Below are positions 4,410 through 11,789 of a stretch of 12,583 nt of DNA, in pieces. The notes under the pieces are model-generated. The model had not been told where the DNA came from, made no database searches, and saw nothing but the letters and a program-made list of their open reading frames with translations. Source of the DNA: Gammaproteobacteria bacterium (GTDB lineage: Bacteria; Pseudomonadota; Gammaproteobacteria; Chromatiales; Chromatiaceae); contig JAUXGQ010000010.1 of the NCBI GenBank assembly GCA_030621975.1, forward strand, positions 1 through 12,583, in the 5' to 3' direction. Made by a program: the position numbers and the translations under genes. Each line of letters opens with the position of its first letter. Position 1 is the stretch's first letter.

Positions 4410-5425
4410 TGCCTGAGAAAAAAACAGACATAATCAGCGAGCCGAACGTGATCCCGGATGGGGGCACCGCGAAGCCTGACCGGGTGATTGAATCCCCTGC
4501 TCTGAAGAAACAGACAAGGAAGCGGAACCGGGGGCCGTCAAAGCAAGAGCGGCTGATGGTGAAATATTATCTGGAAGACCCGGACAGGGTTATGGCATCG
4601 GCGTTCAAAAAAGCGTTCGCCAGCAAGCTGAGTTCATACAAAGACAGCGTGTCGGTATGCAATGCCGCCAGTCAGTTGTTCGGGCAGGATAGAGTCAAGA
4701 AATATCTGCTCACCCAATCGGGTAAATTCATTGGAGCGAAGAAGGACGAGGTGATCGGGCGACCCGCGCTGTCCGACCGGGAGCGACTGGCGGCTCACTA
4801 CTACCTGGCGGACCCGGAGAGGCGTAAGCAACATGCTGTCATGCGAGCGTTCTGCCCGAATGGCATAGAGGAGCACTCGACGACGGACAAAGCCATCGTA
4901 AAAAGAGCAAAGATTCTGTTCAGGCGGCCAGCTTTTGCGAAATATCTCTACGAAGAGATGGAGCGATTGAACCGCAAGCTGATTATTTCCGAAGAGGCGG
5001 TTCTTCAGGAATGGGCCACCATTGGGTTGCTCGATCCCGGCGATGCTTACGACGCAGAAGGCAATTTGCTCCCGGTCAATAAAATGCCGTTGCACGTCAG
5101 GAAGTGTATTGCATCCGTCGATGTCGATGAGCACAGCGGCACCAAGCGGATTAAGTTTCACTCTAAGGCTGCCGCGCTGGACTCCATCGGTAAGCACTTC
5201 GGGCTGTTCAAGCAGATCAAAGAGGTCAGGCTGCGGTGGATGGATGATGCAAGCGTGGCCGAAAAACTGGAACGGCGCCGCTACATCGAGCTTGAGCTAC
5301 AGAAACGTGGGTTGTTGCCACCGCCGATGGACGAGCATGACGAAAACATCATAGACGGGGTGATACTGTCTCCGGATAGGCATGACGACGAATATGACGA
5401 CGACGAATATGACGACGACGACTAA
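4409..5425 (+). CDS. Terminase small subunit with duplicated N-terminal domain
   Basis: A 338-aa DNA-recognition subunit of the packaging motor, called from position before the large terminase and from the late helical motif KFHSKAAALDSIGKHFGLF (about 249-267), typical of small terminases. It is longer than usual (about 150-200 aa) because the N-terminal segment is duplicated. Residues 42-101 and 118-181 both show S-x-x-ERL, then YYL-x-DP-x-R, A-x-x-x-AF, a helix ending in LF, and K/F-KYL. Residues 190-300 form the oligomerisation part. The C-terminus is extremely acidic (DDEYDDDEYDDDD) and overlaps the large terminase start in another frame. The first 40 residues are polar and basic. No ribosome site precedes the ATG; see the promoter entry at 4371-4409. 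Confidence 0.82.
   Translation: MPEKKTDIISEPNVIPDGGTAKPDRVIESPALKKQTRKRNRGPSKQERLMVKYYLEDPDRVMASAFKKAFASKLSSYKDSVSVCNAASQLFGQDRVKKYLLTQSGKFIGAKKDEVIGRPALSDRERLAAHYYLADPERRKQHAVMRAFCPNGIEEHSTTDKAIVKRAKILFRRPAFAKYLYEEMERLNRKLIISEEAVLQEWATIGLLDPGDAYDAEGNLLPVNKMPLHVRKCIASVDVDEHSGTKRIKFHSKAAALDSIGKHFGLFKQIKEVRLRWMDDASVAEKLERRRYIELELQKRGLLPPPMDEHDENIIDGVILSPDRHDDEYDDDEYDDDD
5382..5423 (+). repeat. Short tandem repeat read in two frames at the terS-terL junction
   Basis: The unit ATGACGACGA(CGA)AT is repeated about three times. In the small-terminase frame it encodes the acidic tail (D/E/Y). In the large-terminase frame it encodes Met/Thr/Asn residues and supplies three successive ATG codons. Confidence 0.85.
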
Positions 5426-7148
5426 CCCCCGATACAATACAACTCTGGCGTATTCACGAGGGCCTATAAATAGCGTCGTTGATCCGATGCTGCGTGACTA
5501 TGCTGGTTTCAGCGATGATGAACTGCTCACCGAGCTGGATATGGTAGATATCAAAGTTGAGGCCGATCTCAGTACGGCGTCGTTCAGGGAGTTCGTGAAG
5601 CAGGCATGGAAGGTGATCGAGCCCGGGCGTGAACTGGTCTGGAACTGGCACATCGATTATGTCTGTGAGTATCTGGAAGCGTTCCACAAAAGGAAGAGGC
5701 TGTCCGATAAACGAATATTGAACAGGATGATTCTGAACATCCCGGTGAGGAGCATGAAGAGTCTCCTGGTCAGCGTGTTTTACATACCGTGGGTATGGAC
5801 AGAGGATCCATCACATCAGTTTCTCACGCTATCCCACAACGACAAGCTGGCCCAGCGTGATGCCGTCAAGAGCCGGGTGATTATCAACAGTGAGTGGTAT
5901 CAGCGTAGATGGGGGAAGCGTTTCAGGATCAGGGCCGATCAGAACGAGAAATCTCGCTACGAGACGAACAAGAACGGCCACCGCATTGCAATGGGTATGA
6001 AGTCCCGTGGTACGGGCGAGAATGCCGACACGATCATAATCGATGATCCGCACGACGCATCGCAGGCGCAGAGCGAGGCGGATAGAAGTGCTGTGCTGGA
6101 AGCCTACGATAATAAATTCTCAACCCGCCTGAATGATCCCATCAAGGGCGGCGTGTGCCTGATCATGCAGCGACTTCATGAGCTGGATTTGACAGGGCAC
6201 TTGCTGAAATTCCAGCGGGCATACGATCCGGACAGGGACAACATTGATATGGACGACATCGACGAGCCGTGGGAACACCTCTGCTTGGAGATGACATACG
6301 GGGGGAAACCTCGATACCTGTCATCGTTGGGCCTCGACGAGCCGAGGAAAGAGGAGGGAGAACTGCTCTGGCCGGCGCGGTTTCCGAGGACCGTTGTCGA
6401 AAGAATCACTAAAAGACTGGGGAGTTACGGCTCAAGTGGGCAACTACAGCAGAAGCCTACCCCAGCCAGCGGCGGCATCCTGAAGAAAGCCTGGTGGCGC
6501 ATGTGGCCGAGCGACAGGCCGTTCCCGACCTGCGTATACCTGATCCAGTCATACGATACCGCGTTCACGAAAGAGGATCACCAGATCAACGCCAGCTCTT
6601 CATCGAGCGTGTCATCGTACTCTGCAAGGTCTACCTGGGGGGTGTTCTACAACGAGTTGAGGGGTCGGTACTGCATTCTGCTGGTTGAGGCATGGCGGGA
6701 TAAGTGCGAGTACCCAACCCTGAGAAAAGAGGCGAAGACCGCCTACCAGGAGCAGGATCCGGATATGGTGCTGATTGAGGACAAGGCGTCCGGCTCGTCG
6801 CTGATACCTGACCTCAGACGTGCCGGTGTGCCAGTGGTGACGGCCACCCCGGGGCGCAGCAAGCGGGCGAGGGGGGAGGACAAGATATTCCGGACGTATT
6901 CCGTGCAGTCGATTCTGGAGTCAGGTCTGGTGTACTACCCGAACCGGATATGGGCCGAAGAGTTTGTGGAAGACGTGGGAATGTTTCCGAACGGTGCTTC
7001 AAACGACTGGACGGATACGCTCACTCAGGCATGGGAGCGGATTAGAAAGATGTTCCTGATCAACCATCCGGACGATGTGACGGACGAAGAGGACATGGAA
7101 GAGCACGAAGAGAAGGATGCCTCTGAGAGATCGGCAGTGTATGGTTGA
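5382..7148 (+). CDS. terL: Terminase large subunit (packaging ATPase and nuclease)
   Basis: A 588-aa motor that cuts the concatemer and pumps DNA into the prohead through the portal. ATPase half: a Walker A variant NIPVRSMKSLLVS at about 119-131 (the usual GK is replaced by MK), Walker B TIIIDDPHD at 217-225, and a coupling segment MQRLHELD at 262-269. Nuclease half: SYDTAF with Asp392, IEDKASGSSLI with Glu466/Asp467, and NDWTDTLTQA with Asp542/Asp545, as in the Terminase_6 C-terminal family. A Ser-rich insertion (about 405-412) sits in the nuclease domain, and the C-terminal tail is acidic. Three in-frame ATGs (5382, 5394, 5409) lie in a repeat overlapping the small-subunit gene; I chose the first, but any could be used. 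The ribosome site is weak (GGATAGG), so coupling is likely. Confidence 0.93.
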   Translation: MTTNMTTTNMTTTTNPRYNTTLAYSRGPINSVVDPMLRDYAGFSDDELLTELDMVDIKVEADLSTASFREFVKQAWKVIEPGRELVWNWHIDYVCEYLEAFHKRKRLSDKRILNRMILNIPVRSMKSLLVSVFYIPWVWTEDPSHQFLTLSHNDKLAQRDAVKSRVIINSEWYQRRWGKRFRIRADQNEKSRYETNKNGHRIAMGMKSRGTGENADTIIIDDPHDASQAQSEADRSAVLEAYDNKFSTRLNDPIKGGVCLIMQRLHELDLTGHLLKFQRAYDPDRDNIDMDDIDEPWEHLCLEMTYGGKPRYLSSLGLDEPRKEEGELLWPARFPRTVVERITKRLGSYGSSGQLQQKPTPASGGILKKAWWRMWPSDRPFPTCVYLIQSYDTAFTKEDHQINASSSSSVSSYSARSTWGVFYNELRGRYCILLVEAWRDKCEYPTLRKEAKTAYQEQDPDMVLIEDKASGSSLIPDLRRAGVPVVTATPGRSKRARGEDKIFRTYSVQSILESGLVYYPNRIWAEEFVEDVGMFPNGASNDWTDTLTQAWERIRKMFLINHPDDVTDEEDMEEHEEKDASERSAVYG

Positions 7149-7329
7149 CTATCTGGAGACCCACAAACTGGGAAAAGGGGCCGAAGTTTGCCCCGTATGC
7201 GGCGTTTCCCGGGAAAGAATCGAGGATTTGAAATTGACATGCGAGCGTGCTAAGCGTATGACTGGGCGCAGGAACCGGCATGTTTTATCCAACGATGGCG
7301 AATATCTGAAGCCGAGGCGACAGAAGTGA
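7141..7329 (+). CDS. Small protein with a CxxC zinc-knuckle-like motif
   Basis: A 62-aa protein. The ATG at 7141 overlaps the terL stop by 8 nt; the frame is open a little further upstream but that would run deeper into terL. Near residue 20 is VCPVCGVSRERI, a rubredoxin- or zinc-ribbon-like half-site, with another Cys in KLTCERA about 18 residues later. The C-terminal half is basic (AKRMTGRRNRH, KPRRQK). Small Cys-pair proteins of this sort are frequent between terminase and portal genes, often without a known function; nucleic-acid binding is plausible. It overlaps the next small gene by 4 nt (GTGA). Confidence 0.65.
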   Translation: MVDYLETHKLGKGAEVCPVCGVSRERIEDLKLTCERAKRMTGRRNRHVLSNDGEYLKPRRQK

Positions 7330-7469
7330 AGAGAAATCCGGACCTGGAAATCGGTGGATTCGAGAAAAACAGGCGAAGCAGGGCACTGATCCACACTCGC
7401 CGCGACCGATCCCGCAAGTCACTCCCTCGCTACTCCAAGAACCGGCACGTCAAGCTGTCAGGAACCTGA
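7326..7469 (+). CDS. 47-aa very basic protein upstream of portal
   Basis: This frame begins with GTG at 7326, overlapping the previous stop by 4 nt (GTGA), and ends with TGA at 7467-7469, one base before the portal ATG at 7471. It fills a gap that would otherwise be empty in a tightly packed operon. The product is rich in Arg and Lys (FEKNRRSRA, TRRDRSRKS, YSKNRHVK) and has no hydrophobic segment. The GAGG about ten bases upstream could be its ribosome site. I do not recognise a family. The portal's own ribosome site (AGGA, 7460-7463) lies inside its last codons. It may be a DNA-binding accessory protein, or simply a coupling leader. Confidence 0.5.
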   Translation: MKRNPDLEIGGFEKNRRSRALIHTRRDRSRKSLPRYSKNRHVKLSGT

Positions 7470-7470
7470 G

Positions 7471-10284
7471 ATGCCTTACAACCCATCCATTGACGACGAA
7501 CTCGACGTCAAAGTGCTGAGGGATGAAGACCACCTGAACAACCTGAGAGCGATCCGCTCTGTTGTCGGTGAGGCAGGACTCACCGATGAGGATATGGAGT
7601 TCGTCGCGCAGTATGAACCTGATCCGGGCATAGCCGAACAGGACTTCGGGGCAAATCTGGCCGAATTTATCGACGAGTCGGCCATGGCGACGCTGGCCAG
7701 TGAGGTTATCCAGTCGTTCGACTGGGACCACGAATCCAGGAAAGACTGGTACGAGCGCGAGGTTCGCGGCATACGGATGCTGGGTATCACCAGCAAAACG
7801 GACGGTGGCGCGAAGTTCGCTGGAGCATCCAAGGCGGTCCATCCGATGCTGGCCGAGGCGTGTGTGCAGTTTCAGGCGCGGATGATCTCTGAAGTCTGGC
7901 CGGCGCATGGCCCGGTAAAGATGGTGACAGTAGGCCAGAGTAGCGACGAGAAGGATCAGCAGGCAAGCAGGGTGGGTTCGTTCATGAACTACACGCTGAA
8001 CAACAAAATGCCGGGGGCGTTCGATGCCGAGGACATGGCATACCTGCGATTGCCGATGTCAGGTAGCGTGTTCAAGAAGGTTTACCACGATCCCGTCTAC
8101 GGTCACATGGATGACTTCATACCACCCGATGAATTCGTGGTGCCGTACAATGCCATCGATCTGCGCACCGCCCCCCGCTATACACACGTTCTGTTTCTGT
8201 TCCCCAATGAAGTAAAGCGGTACCAGCTCACAGGCTATTACCGTGACATCGAGATTGCCCCGCCAGATGAGCGTTCACTCGAGCGTGTTTTTTATGAAGA
8301 GGTGAAGGATTCCGAGGGGCAGACGATCTGGGAGCGGTCCGAGGATCAGCGCCACACGTTCCTGGAGCAGCACGTATCGCTTGACCTGACGGGGTTCGAG
8401 CATCGTGGCGAGGATGGCGAGAAGTCCGGGTTAGAGCTGCCCTACGTGGTGACAGTGGATTACGACAGCCAGAAGGTGCTATCGATTCGCCGCAACTGGA
8501 AGGAAGCCGATCCGCTGTATGTCAAGCGCGAATGGTTCGTCCACAAGAAATTCACGCCAGGCTTTGGGTTCTACGGCTACGGGTTTTTCCATTGGATCGG
8601 CTCGCTGACAACGGCGGCGGCTGGCGCCCTGCGGGCCCTGCTGGACGCCGCACAGTTCAGCAACCTGCCGGCAGGGTATCGCCCGAAAGATGCTCGCTCG
8701 TTGAGCGGCGAGGCACCGCTGGCCCCCGGGGAATGGCGTGAGACGGATATGCAGCCGGACGAGCTGCGCAATGCGTTCTTCTCGCTTCCCTACAAAGAGC
8801 CCAGCATGGTGCTGTTCAATTTGATGGGATCCCTGGAGGAACTGGGCAGGCGGTTTGCTTCAACGACAGATGTGTTGATCGGTGCCGAAACAGGCAATGT
8901 TCCGGTGGGCACCACCCTGGCGAGAATCGATCAGGGACAGAAGATTACCAGCTCCATCAATAAGCGTATTTACCGCGCTAACACCCTCGAATACCGAATG
9001 CTTCACGATCAGATCAGTGAACACATGCCGGAGGAAGGCTATCCGTTCGTCTATAATGGGGTCGAGAGCACGATAGCGAAGCAGGACTTCGATGGTCGGG
9101 TGGACGTGTTCCCGGTCGCGGATCCGGAGGTGGCGACAAGTACACAACGGATCATTCAGAGTCAGCTTCTGATGGAGATGGCGTCGCAGGCGCCACATCT
9201 CTATGATCTGCGATCCGTACACCGACGGGCACTGTCTGCCGTGCGGCTTCAGGACATCGACGAAGTGCTGAAGCCAGAAGCGAAGGTTCCCCGTCGCGGT
9301 CCCGTTGAAGAGAACATGGCGATGACGATCGGCAAGCCCGTGAAGGCCAGGGCTGACGAGGATCACGCGGCGCACGGGATGGTGCATGAGCGATGGTTCG
9401 ATGGGTTGCCGAAGAACATGCAGAGCAACCTGCAATCGCCGCTTATGGCGCACATGGCTGAACACGAGGCATGGGCATACTACATCCAGATGTCGCAGGC
9501 GACAGGTATGTCGCTGCCATCGGATGTAATGGGCGATAATGAGCAGGATATTGACCCTGAGCAGGATCGACAGCTATCGGTACTTGCGGCGCAGGCCGCC
9601 CAGATGATGCCGAAGCAGCCGTCACCCGATGAGATCGAGGCGCAGGCAAAGGCGCAGTCGATCCAGACGGAAGACCAGATGAAGGAGCAGGCATCGCAGG
9701 CCGAGATTGCCCGGAAGGACAGGCTCACAGAGTCAGAGATTGTCAGGCGCGACGCAATTGCGTCAGCCGAGGCGCGACGCAATGCCGTTATTGCGCAGGA
9801 CAAGGCGGAGCTGCAAGAAAGCGAGATCCAGATGAACGCGGAGATCGAACGAACGTCCACGGCGGAACGAATTGCCCGGGCGAACGATGAATCGACTATG
9901 CGGATTAAGACCCAACAGGCCGAGTCAGGGCAGCGGATTTCGCAGGCGCAGGATGAGTATCAGCAGAAGCAGAAGCTTGCGGAGCAGAAGGCACGGCAGG
10001 CACAGGAGCAGAAGGCACGGCAGGCACAGGCACAGGCACAGCAGGCACAGGCACAGCGCGGGCCCGGGAACGAAGACAGAAATAGAGAGCTGATAACGAA
10101 GCTCGATGAATTGTCAAAAGAGATTAAAGATATCAAATCGCCTGCCGCTGCCCCACAGGAGATCAACATCTCAGTGGACGCCAAGGGTGGTGTGACGAAA
10201 CGAATTACCCCGACCTACGACAAGGATGGCAAGATCACTGATCTGATGACCACGGAAGTTTTACCGAAGGGGAAACCTAACTGA
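7471..10284 (+). CDS. Portal protein with long coiled-coil C-terminal extension
   Basis: A 937-aa portal, the dodecameric ring through which DNA enters and leaves the head. Supporting sequences are the central block AGALRALLDAAQFSNLPAGY and RPKDARSL (about 385-405), then TTDVLIGAETGNVPVGTTLA (about 463-485) and the following helix RIDQGQKITSSINKRIYRAN, as in podovirus portals of P22/N4-like types. Typical members are 600-770 aa. Here residues about 711-865 add a long Gln/Ala/Glu-rich helix with heptad-like spacing, including a perfect 24-bp DNA duplication, then a 70-residue tail with DAKGGVTKRITPTYDKDG. In P22 the C-terminal barrel is a long helical tube reaching into the head; the extension probably does the same. 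It lies directly after the terminase genes. Confidence 0.88.
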   Translation: MPYNPSIDDELDVKVLRDEDHLNNLRAIRSVVGEAGLTDEDMEFVAQYEPDPGIAEQDFGANLAEFIDESAMATLASEVIQSFDWDHESRKDWYEREVRGIRMLGITSKTDGGAKFAGASKAVHPMLAEACVQFQARMISEVWPAHGPVKMVTVGQSSDEKDQQASRVGSFMNYTLNNKMPGAFDAEDMAYLRLPMSGSVFKKVYHDPVYGHMDDFIPPDEFVVPYNAIDLRTAPRYTHVLFLFPNEVKRYQLTGYYRDIEIAPPDERSLERVFYEEVKDSEGQTIWERSEDQRHTFLEQHVSLDLTGFEHRGEDGEKSGLELPYVVTVDYDSQKVLSIRRNWKEADPLYVKREWFVHKKFTPGFGFYGYGFFHWIGSLTTAAAGALRALLDAAQFSNLPAGYRPKDARSLSGEAPLAPGEWRETDMQPDELRNAFFSLPYKEPSMVLFNLMGSLEELGRRFASTTDVLIGAETGNVPVGTTLARIDQGQKITSSINKRIYRANTLEYRMLHDQISEHMPEEGYPFVYNGVESTIAKQDFDGRVDVFPVADPEVATSTQRIIQSQLLMEMASQAPHLYDLRSVHRRALSAVRLQDIDEVLKPEAKVPRRGPVEENMAMTIGKPVKARADEDHAAHGMVHERWFDGLPKNMQSNLQSPLMAHMAEHEAWAYYIQMSQATGMSLPSDVMGDNEQDIDPEQDRQLSVLAAQAAQMMPKQPSPDEIEAQAKAQSIQTEDQMKEQASQAEIARKDRLTESEIVRRDAIASAEARRNAVIAQDKAELQESEIQMNAEIERTSTAERIARANDESTMRIKTQQAESGQRISQAQDEYQQKQKLAEQKARQAQEQKARQAQAQAQQAQAQRGPGNEDRNRELITKLDELSKEIKDIKSPAAAPQEINISVDAKGGVTKRITPTYDKDGKITDLMTTEVLPKGKPN
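9981..10058 (+). repeat. Low-complexity repeat in portal gene
   Basis: A perfect 24-bp tandem duplication (9981-10004 and 10005-10028) encodes EQKARQAQ twice, followed by GGCACA-type hexamer repeats giving (QA)n. Slippage-prone DNA of this kind could vary the barrel length between related phages. Confidence 0.8.
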
Positions 10285-10293
10285 CAGCCTAGA

Positions 10294-10319
10294 CCCCGCT
10301 GTTATATTGACAAGCGGGG
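10294..10319 (+). promoter_or_regulatory. Hairpin abutting the holin-gene ribosome site
   Basis: CCCCGCT (10294-10300) and AGCGGGG (10313-10319) are exact complements around a 12-base loop. The right arm includes most of the GGGGGAAG ribosome site for the ATG at 10329. There is no T-tract, so it is not a classical terminator; it could restrain translation of the lysis gene or be a processing site. Confidence 0.45.
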
Positions 10320-10328
10320 GAAGTGTGC

Positions 10329-10523
10329 ATGACTGATCATGAAGTAGAGATAGAGTATTTGAAGCGTGATATCAAGGCGTTGAACCAGAAGGTTGAGGGC
10401 TTGCGCAGTCAGTATATTAGCAAAGCCGAATATGCGCCAGTTCAAAAACTGGTATATGGGGTGACAGGATTAATACTCACGGCAACAATTTTGGCCTTAT
10501 TCGCACTTCTTATAAAGCAGTGA
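10329..10523 (+). CDS. Holin-like small protein (coiled coil plus C-terminal membrane segment)
   Basis: A 64-aa protein. An amphipathic charged helix (EVEIEYLKRDIKALNQKVEGLR) is followed by YAPVQKLVYGVTGLILTATILALFALLIKQ, one membrane segment of about 20 residues near the C-terminus. This resembles XhlA/hemolysin-type phage proteins and the small proteins often found before endolysins. A GTG six bases upstream (10323) is also in frame, but the ATG at 10329 has the better spacing to GGGGGAAG. It probably sits in the inner membrane with the coiled coil in the cytoplasm, and helps release or trigger the endolysin; the hole-forming role is inferred from position and topology. Its stop overlaps the next GTG start (GTGA). 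Confidence 0.7.
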   Translation: MTDHEVEIEYLKRDIKALNQKVEGLRSQYISKAEYAPVQKLVYGVTGLILTATILALFALLIKQ

Positions 10524-11035
10524 GTGTACGAATTCTCAACGGGCTATCGATGGCGACTATCGCTATCACGGTGTGGCTTCTGGGGTATGTGGGATACCTC
10601 ATGTTCTATCCTTTCCCGACGGTTACCGTGGTGCAACCCTATCCTGTAATCAACAGAGTTCTTTCCCCTGGTGATCTACTACGGTACAAGCTGGACTATT
10701 GTAGGTTTACGGACGCAAACGTGGTGATCATCCATCAGGTACGGGGTGTGGTCAGTCACAGGATACGGGGTGGGGTATCGTTCCAGATGGTGGATTCCAG
10801 CTTGCGATTAAGAAAGGGTTGTGGCGTTGCGGTCAAGGGGGTGACACTGCCGGGTAACCTCCCGGCTGGTGAATATTACCTGGAAGAGCAGATCAGCTAT
10901 GAGGTCAACCCCTTTCAGACGATATTCCACACATTCCGCACTGAGACTTTCGAGGTAATAAATGGAGACATTAGAGGATCAAATCCTCCGACACGAGGGC
11001 CTGAGACTGAAACCCTACAAGGACACGCGGGGTAA
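10520..11035 (+). CDS. Membrane-anchored periplasmic protein of unknown function in lysis cassette
   Basis: A 171-aa protein with an N-terminal membrane anchor (MATIAITVWLLGYVGYLMFY, residues about 11-30), then a strand-rich domain expected outside the cytoplasm. The domain begins at VLSPGDLLRYKLDYCRF. Two Cys (near 61 and 102) could form a disulfide, and LPAGEYYLEEQISYEVNPF and FHTFRTETFEV follow. The alternation and the PG/AG turns suggest an Ig-like beta sandwich. Similar proteins accompany phage lysis genes, but I know no function. It is not a standard spanin: there is no coiled coil or lipobox. The start GTG overlaps the holin-like gene stop. The last ~25 residues overlap the endolysin gene in another frame and look unstructured. 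Confidence 0.7.
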   Translation: MSVRILNGLSMATIAITVWLLGYVGYLMFYPFPTVTVVQPYPVINRVLSPGDLLRYKLDYCRFTDANVVIIHQVRGVVSHRIRGGVSFQMVDSSLRLRKGCGVAVKGVTLPGNLPAGEYYLEEQISYEVNPFQTIFHTFRTETFEVINGDIRGSNPPTRGPETETLQGHAG

Positions 11036-11381
11036 CTTGACTATCGGAGTAGGGCGTAATCTCGAAGCGAACGGGATTAGTCGTCTTGAGGCGACGCTCA
11101 TGTTTCACAACGACATTGACTCAATGCGGGCAGATGTGGATAGGGCATTGCCCTGGGTTGGATCGATGCCAAGTGAGAGCCGGCGGAATGTGATCTACGA
11201 CATGGCGTTTAATCTGGGCATTGGTGGGTTGCTGGGATTCAAGCGGATGCTCGCGGCTGCGAAGAGGGGTGATTACGTTGTAGCGGGGGCTGAGATACTT
11301 AATTCAAAGTACGCCCGGGACGGGGACACACGGGGAAGAGCGGTCGAGCTGGCTGGGCAGATGGGGTTAACTGGAGACTGA
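10962..11381 (+). CDS. Endolysin, T4-type lysozyme (GH24 muramidase)
   Basis: A 139-aa enzyme that cleaves the beta-1,4 bond between N-acetylmuramic acid and N-acetylglucosamine in peptidoglycan at the end of infection. The catalytic triad is visible: Glu12 in RHEGLRL, Asp21 in PYKDTRG and Thr27 in LTIGVGRNL. Their spacing (9 and 6) equals that of T4 lysozyme Glu11, Asp20 and Thr26. MPSESRRNVIYDMAFNLGIGGLLGFKRML is the conserved helical lobe. There is no signal peptide or SAR segment, so it needs a holin, and the gene lies just after two membrane-protein genes. GAGG (10952-10955) precedes the ATG by six bases. It overlaps the preceding gene by 74 nt. Confidence 0.93.
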   Translation: METLEDQILRHEGLRLKPYKDTRGNLTIGVGRNLEANGISRLEATLMFHNDIDSMRADVDRALPWVGSMPSESRRNVIYDMAFNLGIGGLLGFKRMLAAAKRGDYVVAGAEILNSKYARDGDTRGRAVELAGQMGLTGD

Positions 11382-11384
11382 ATT

Positions 11385-11693
11385 ATGCCGAATGAAGAAT
11401 TAATCAGCGAAGAGAAAGAGGTTGCCGAGCGTATAGAGCGAGTCTGCAATACATGCAGATGGTGGACGAGGGAAAGACCGCAACCCGGGACGGTGGAGAC
11501 ATGGGGGCTGGAAATGTTCCCCTTTGGTGAATGCCGGCAATCGCCCCCTACCGCTTTGCCTGGGGACAGGAGGTTTGCAGCCGTGAACGACGTAACAGGT
11601 GAATTATTTGTAAATATCAAACTTGCCAGATTCCCGCACACGTACCCGCAGGATTGGTGCGGTGGGTGGGATGAAAGGGCAAAAGTAGAATAA
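11385..11693 (+). CDS. Cys-rich small phage protein (probable zinc-binding)
   Basis: A 102-aa protein with four Cys in a pattern frequent in phage and prophage small proteins: CNTCRWWTRE near the start of the core, GECRQSPPT in the middle, then ARFPHTYPQDWCGGW near the end. Two Cys pairs of this type probably bind one zinc. The Trp/Pro-rich segments (WW, FPHTYPQDWCGGW) are characteristic. The function is unknown. The ATG lies 3 nt after the endolysin stop with a TGGAG site about ten bases upstream, so it is in the lysis operon transcript, though not necessarily a lysis protein. Confidence 0.72.
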   Translation: MPNEELISEEKEVAERIERVCNTCRWWTRERPQPGTVETWGLEMFPFGECRQSPPTALPGDRRFAAVNDVTGELFVNIKLARFPHTYPQDWCGGWDERAKVE

Positions 11694-11789
11694 CTTTAGT
11701 GCCGGTCATGGCAGGTAACTCAACCCGGATTTGGGTTTGATCGGCGTTTAAAAGAACGACTTTCGGGGGTCGTAATTGAGGTAATTGTT
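11694..11789 (+). other. Gap between Cys-rich and RebB-like genes
   Basis: A 96-base intergenic stretch in an otherwise compact region. It has two weak dyads: AACCC...GGGTT around 11722-11736 and ACGAC...GTCGT (11756-11773), neither followed by a T-tract. A GAGG site (11778-11781) serves the next gene. I see no convincing promoter. Confidence 0.35.

Noticed and set aside
4634..5197. 187-codon minus-strand frame opposite the small terminase
   Set aside because: Composition is that of an antisense shadow; the plus-strand frame has recognisable small-terminase features.
7117..7140. Upstream start for the CxxC protein inside terL
   Set aside because: The ATG at 7141 overlaps the terL stop by 8 nt, which is typical for coupled genes; the longer form would lie deeper in terL without better support.
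8860..9465. 201-codon minus-strand frame opposite the portal gene
   Set aside because: It lies wholly inside the well-supported portal gene, has no motif and no ribosome site.
10307..10312. Perfect TTGACA before the holin-like gene as a promoter -35
   Set aside because: No acceptable -10 lies 16-18 bp downstream; the bases belong to the loop and edge of the hairpin.
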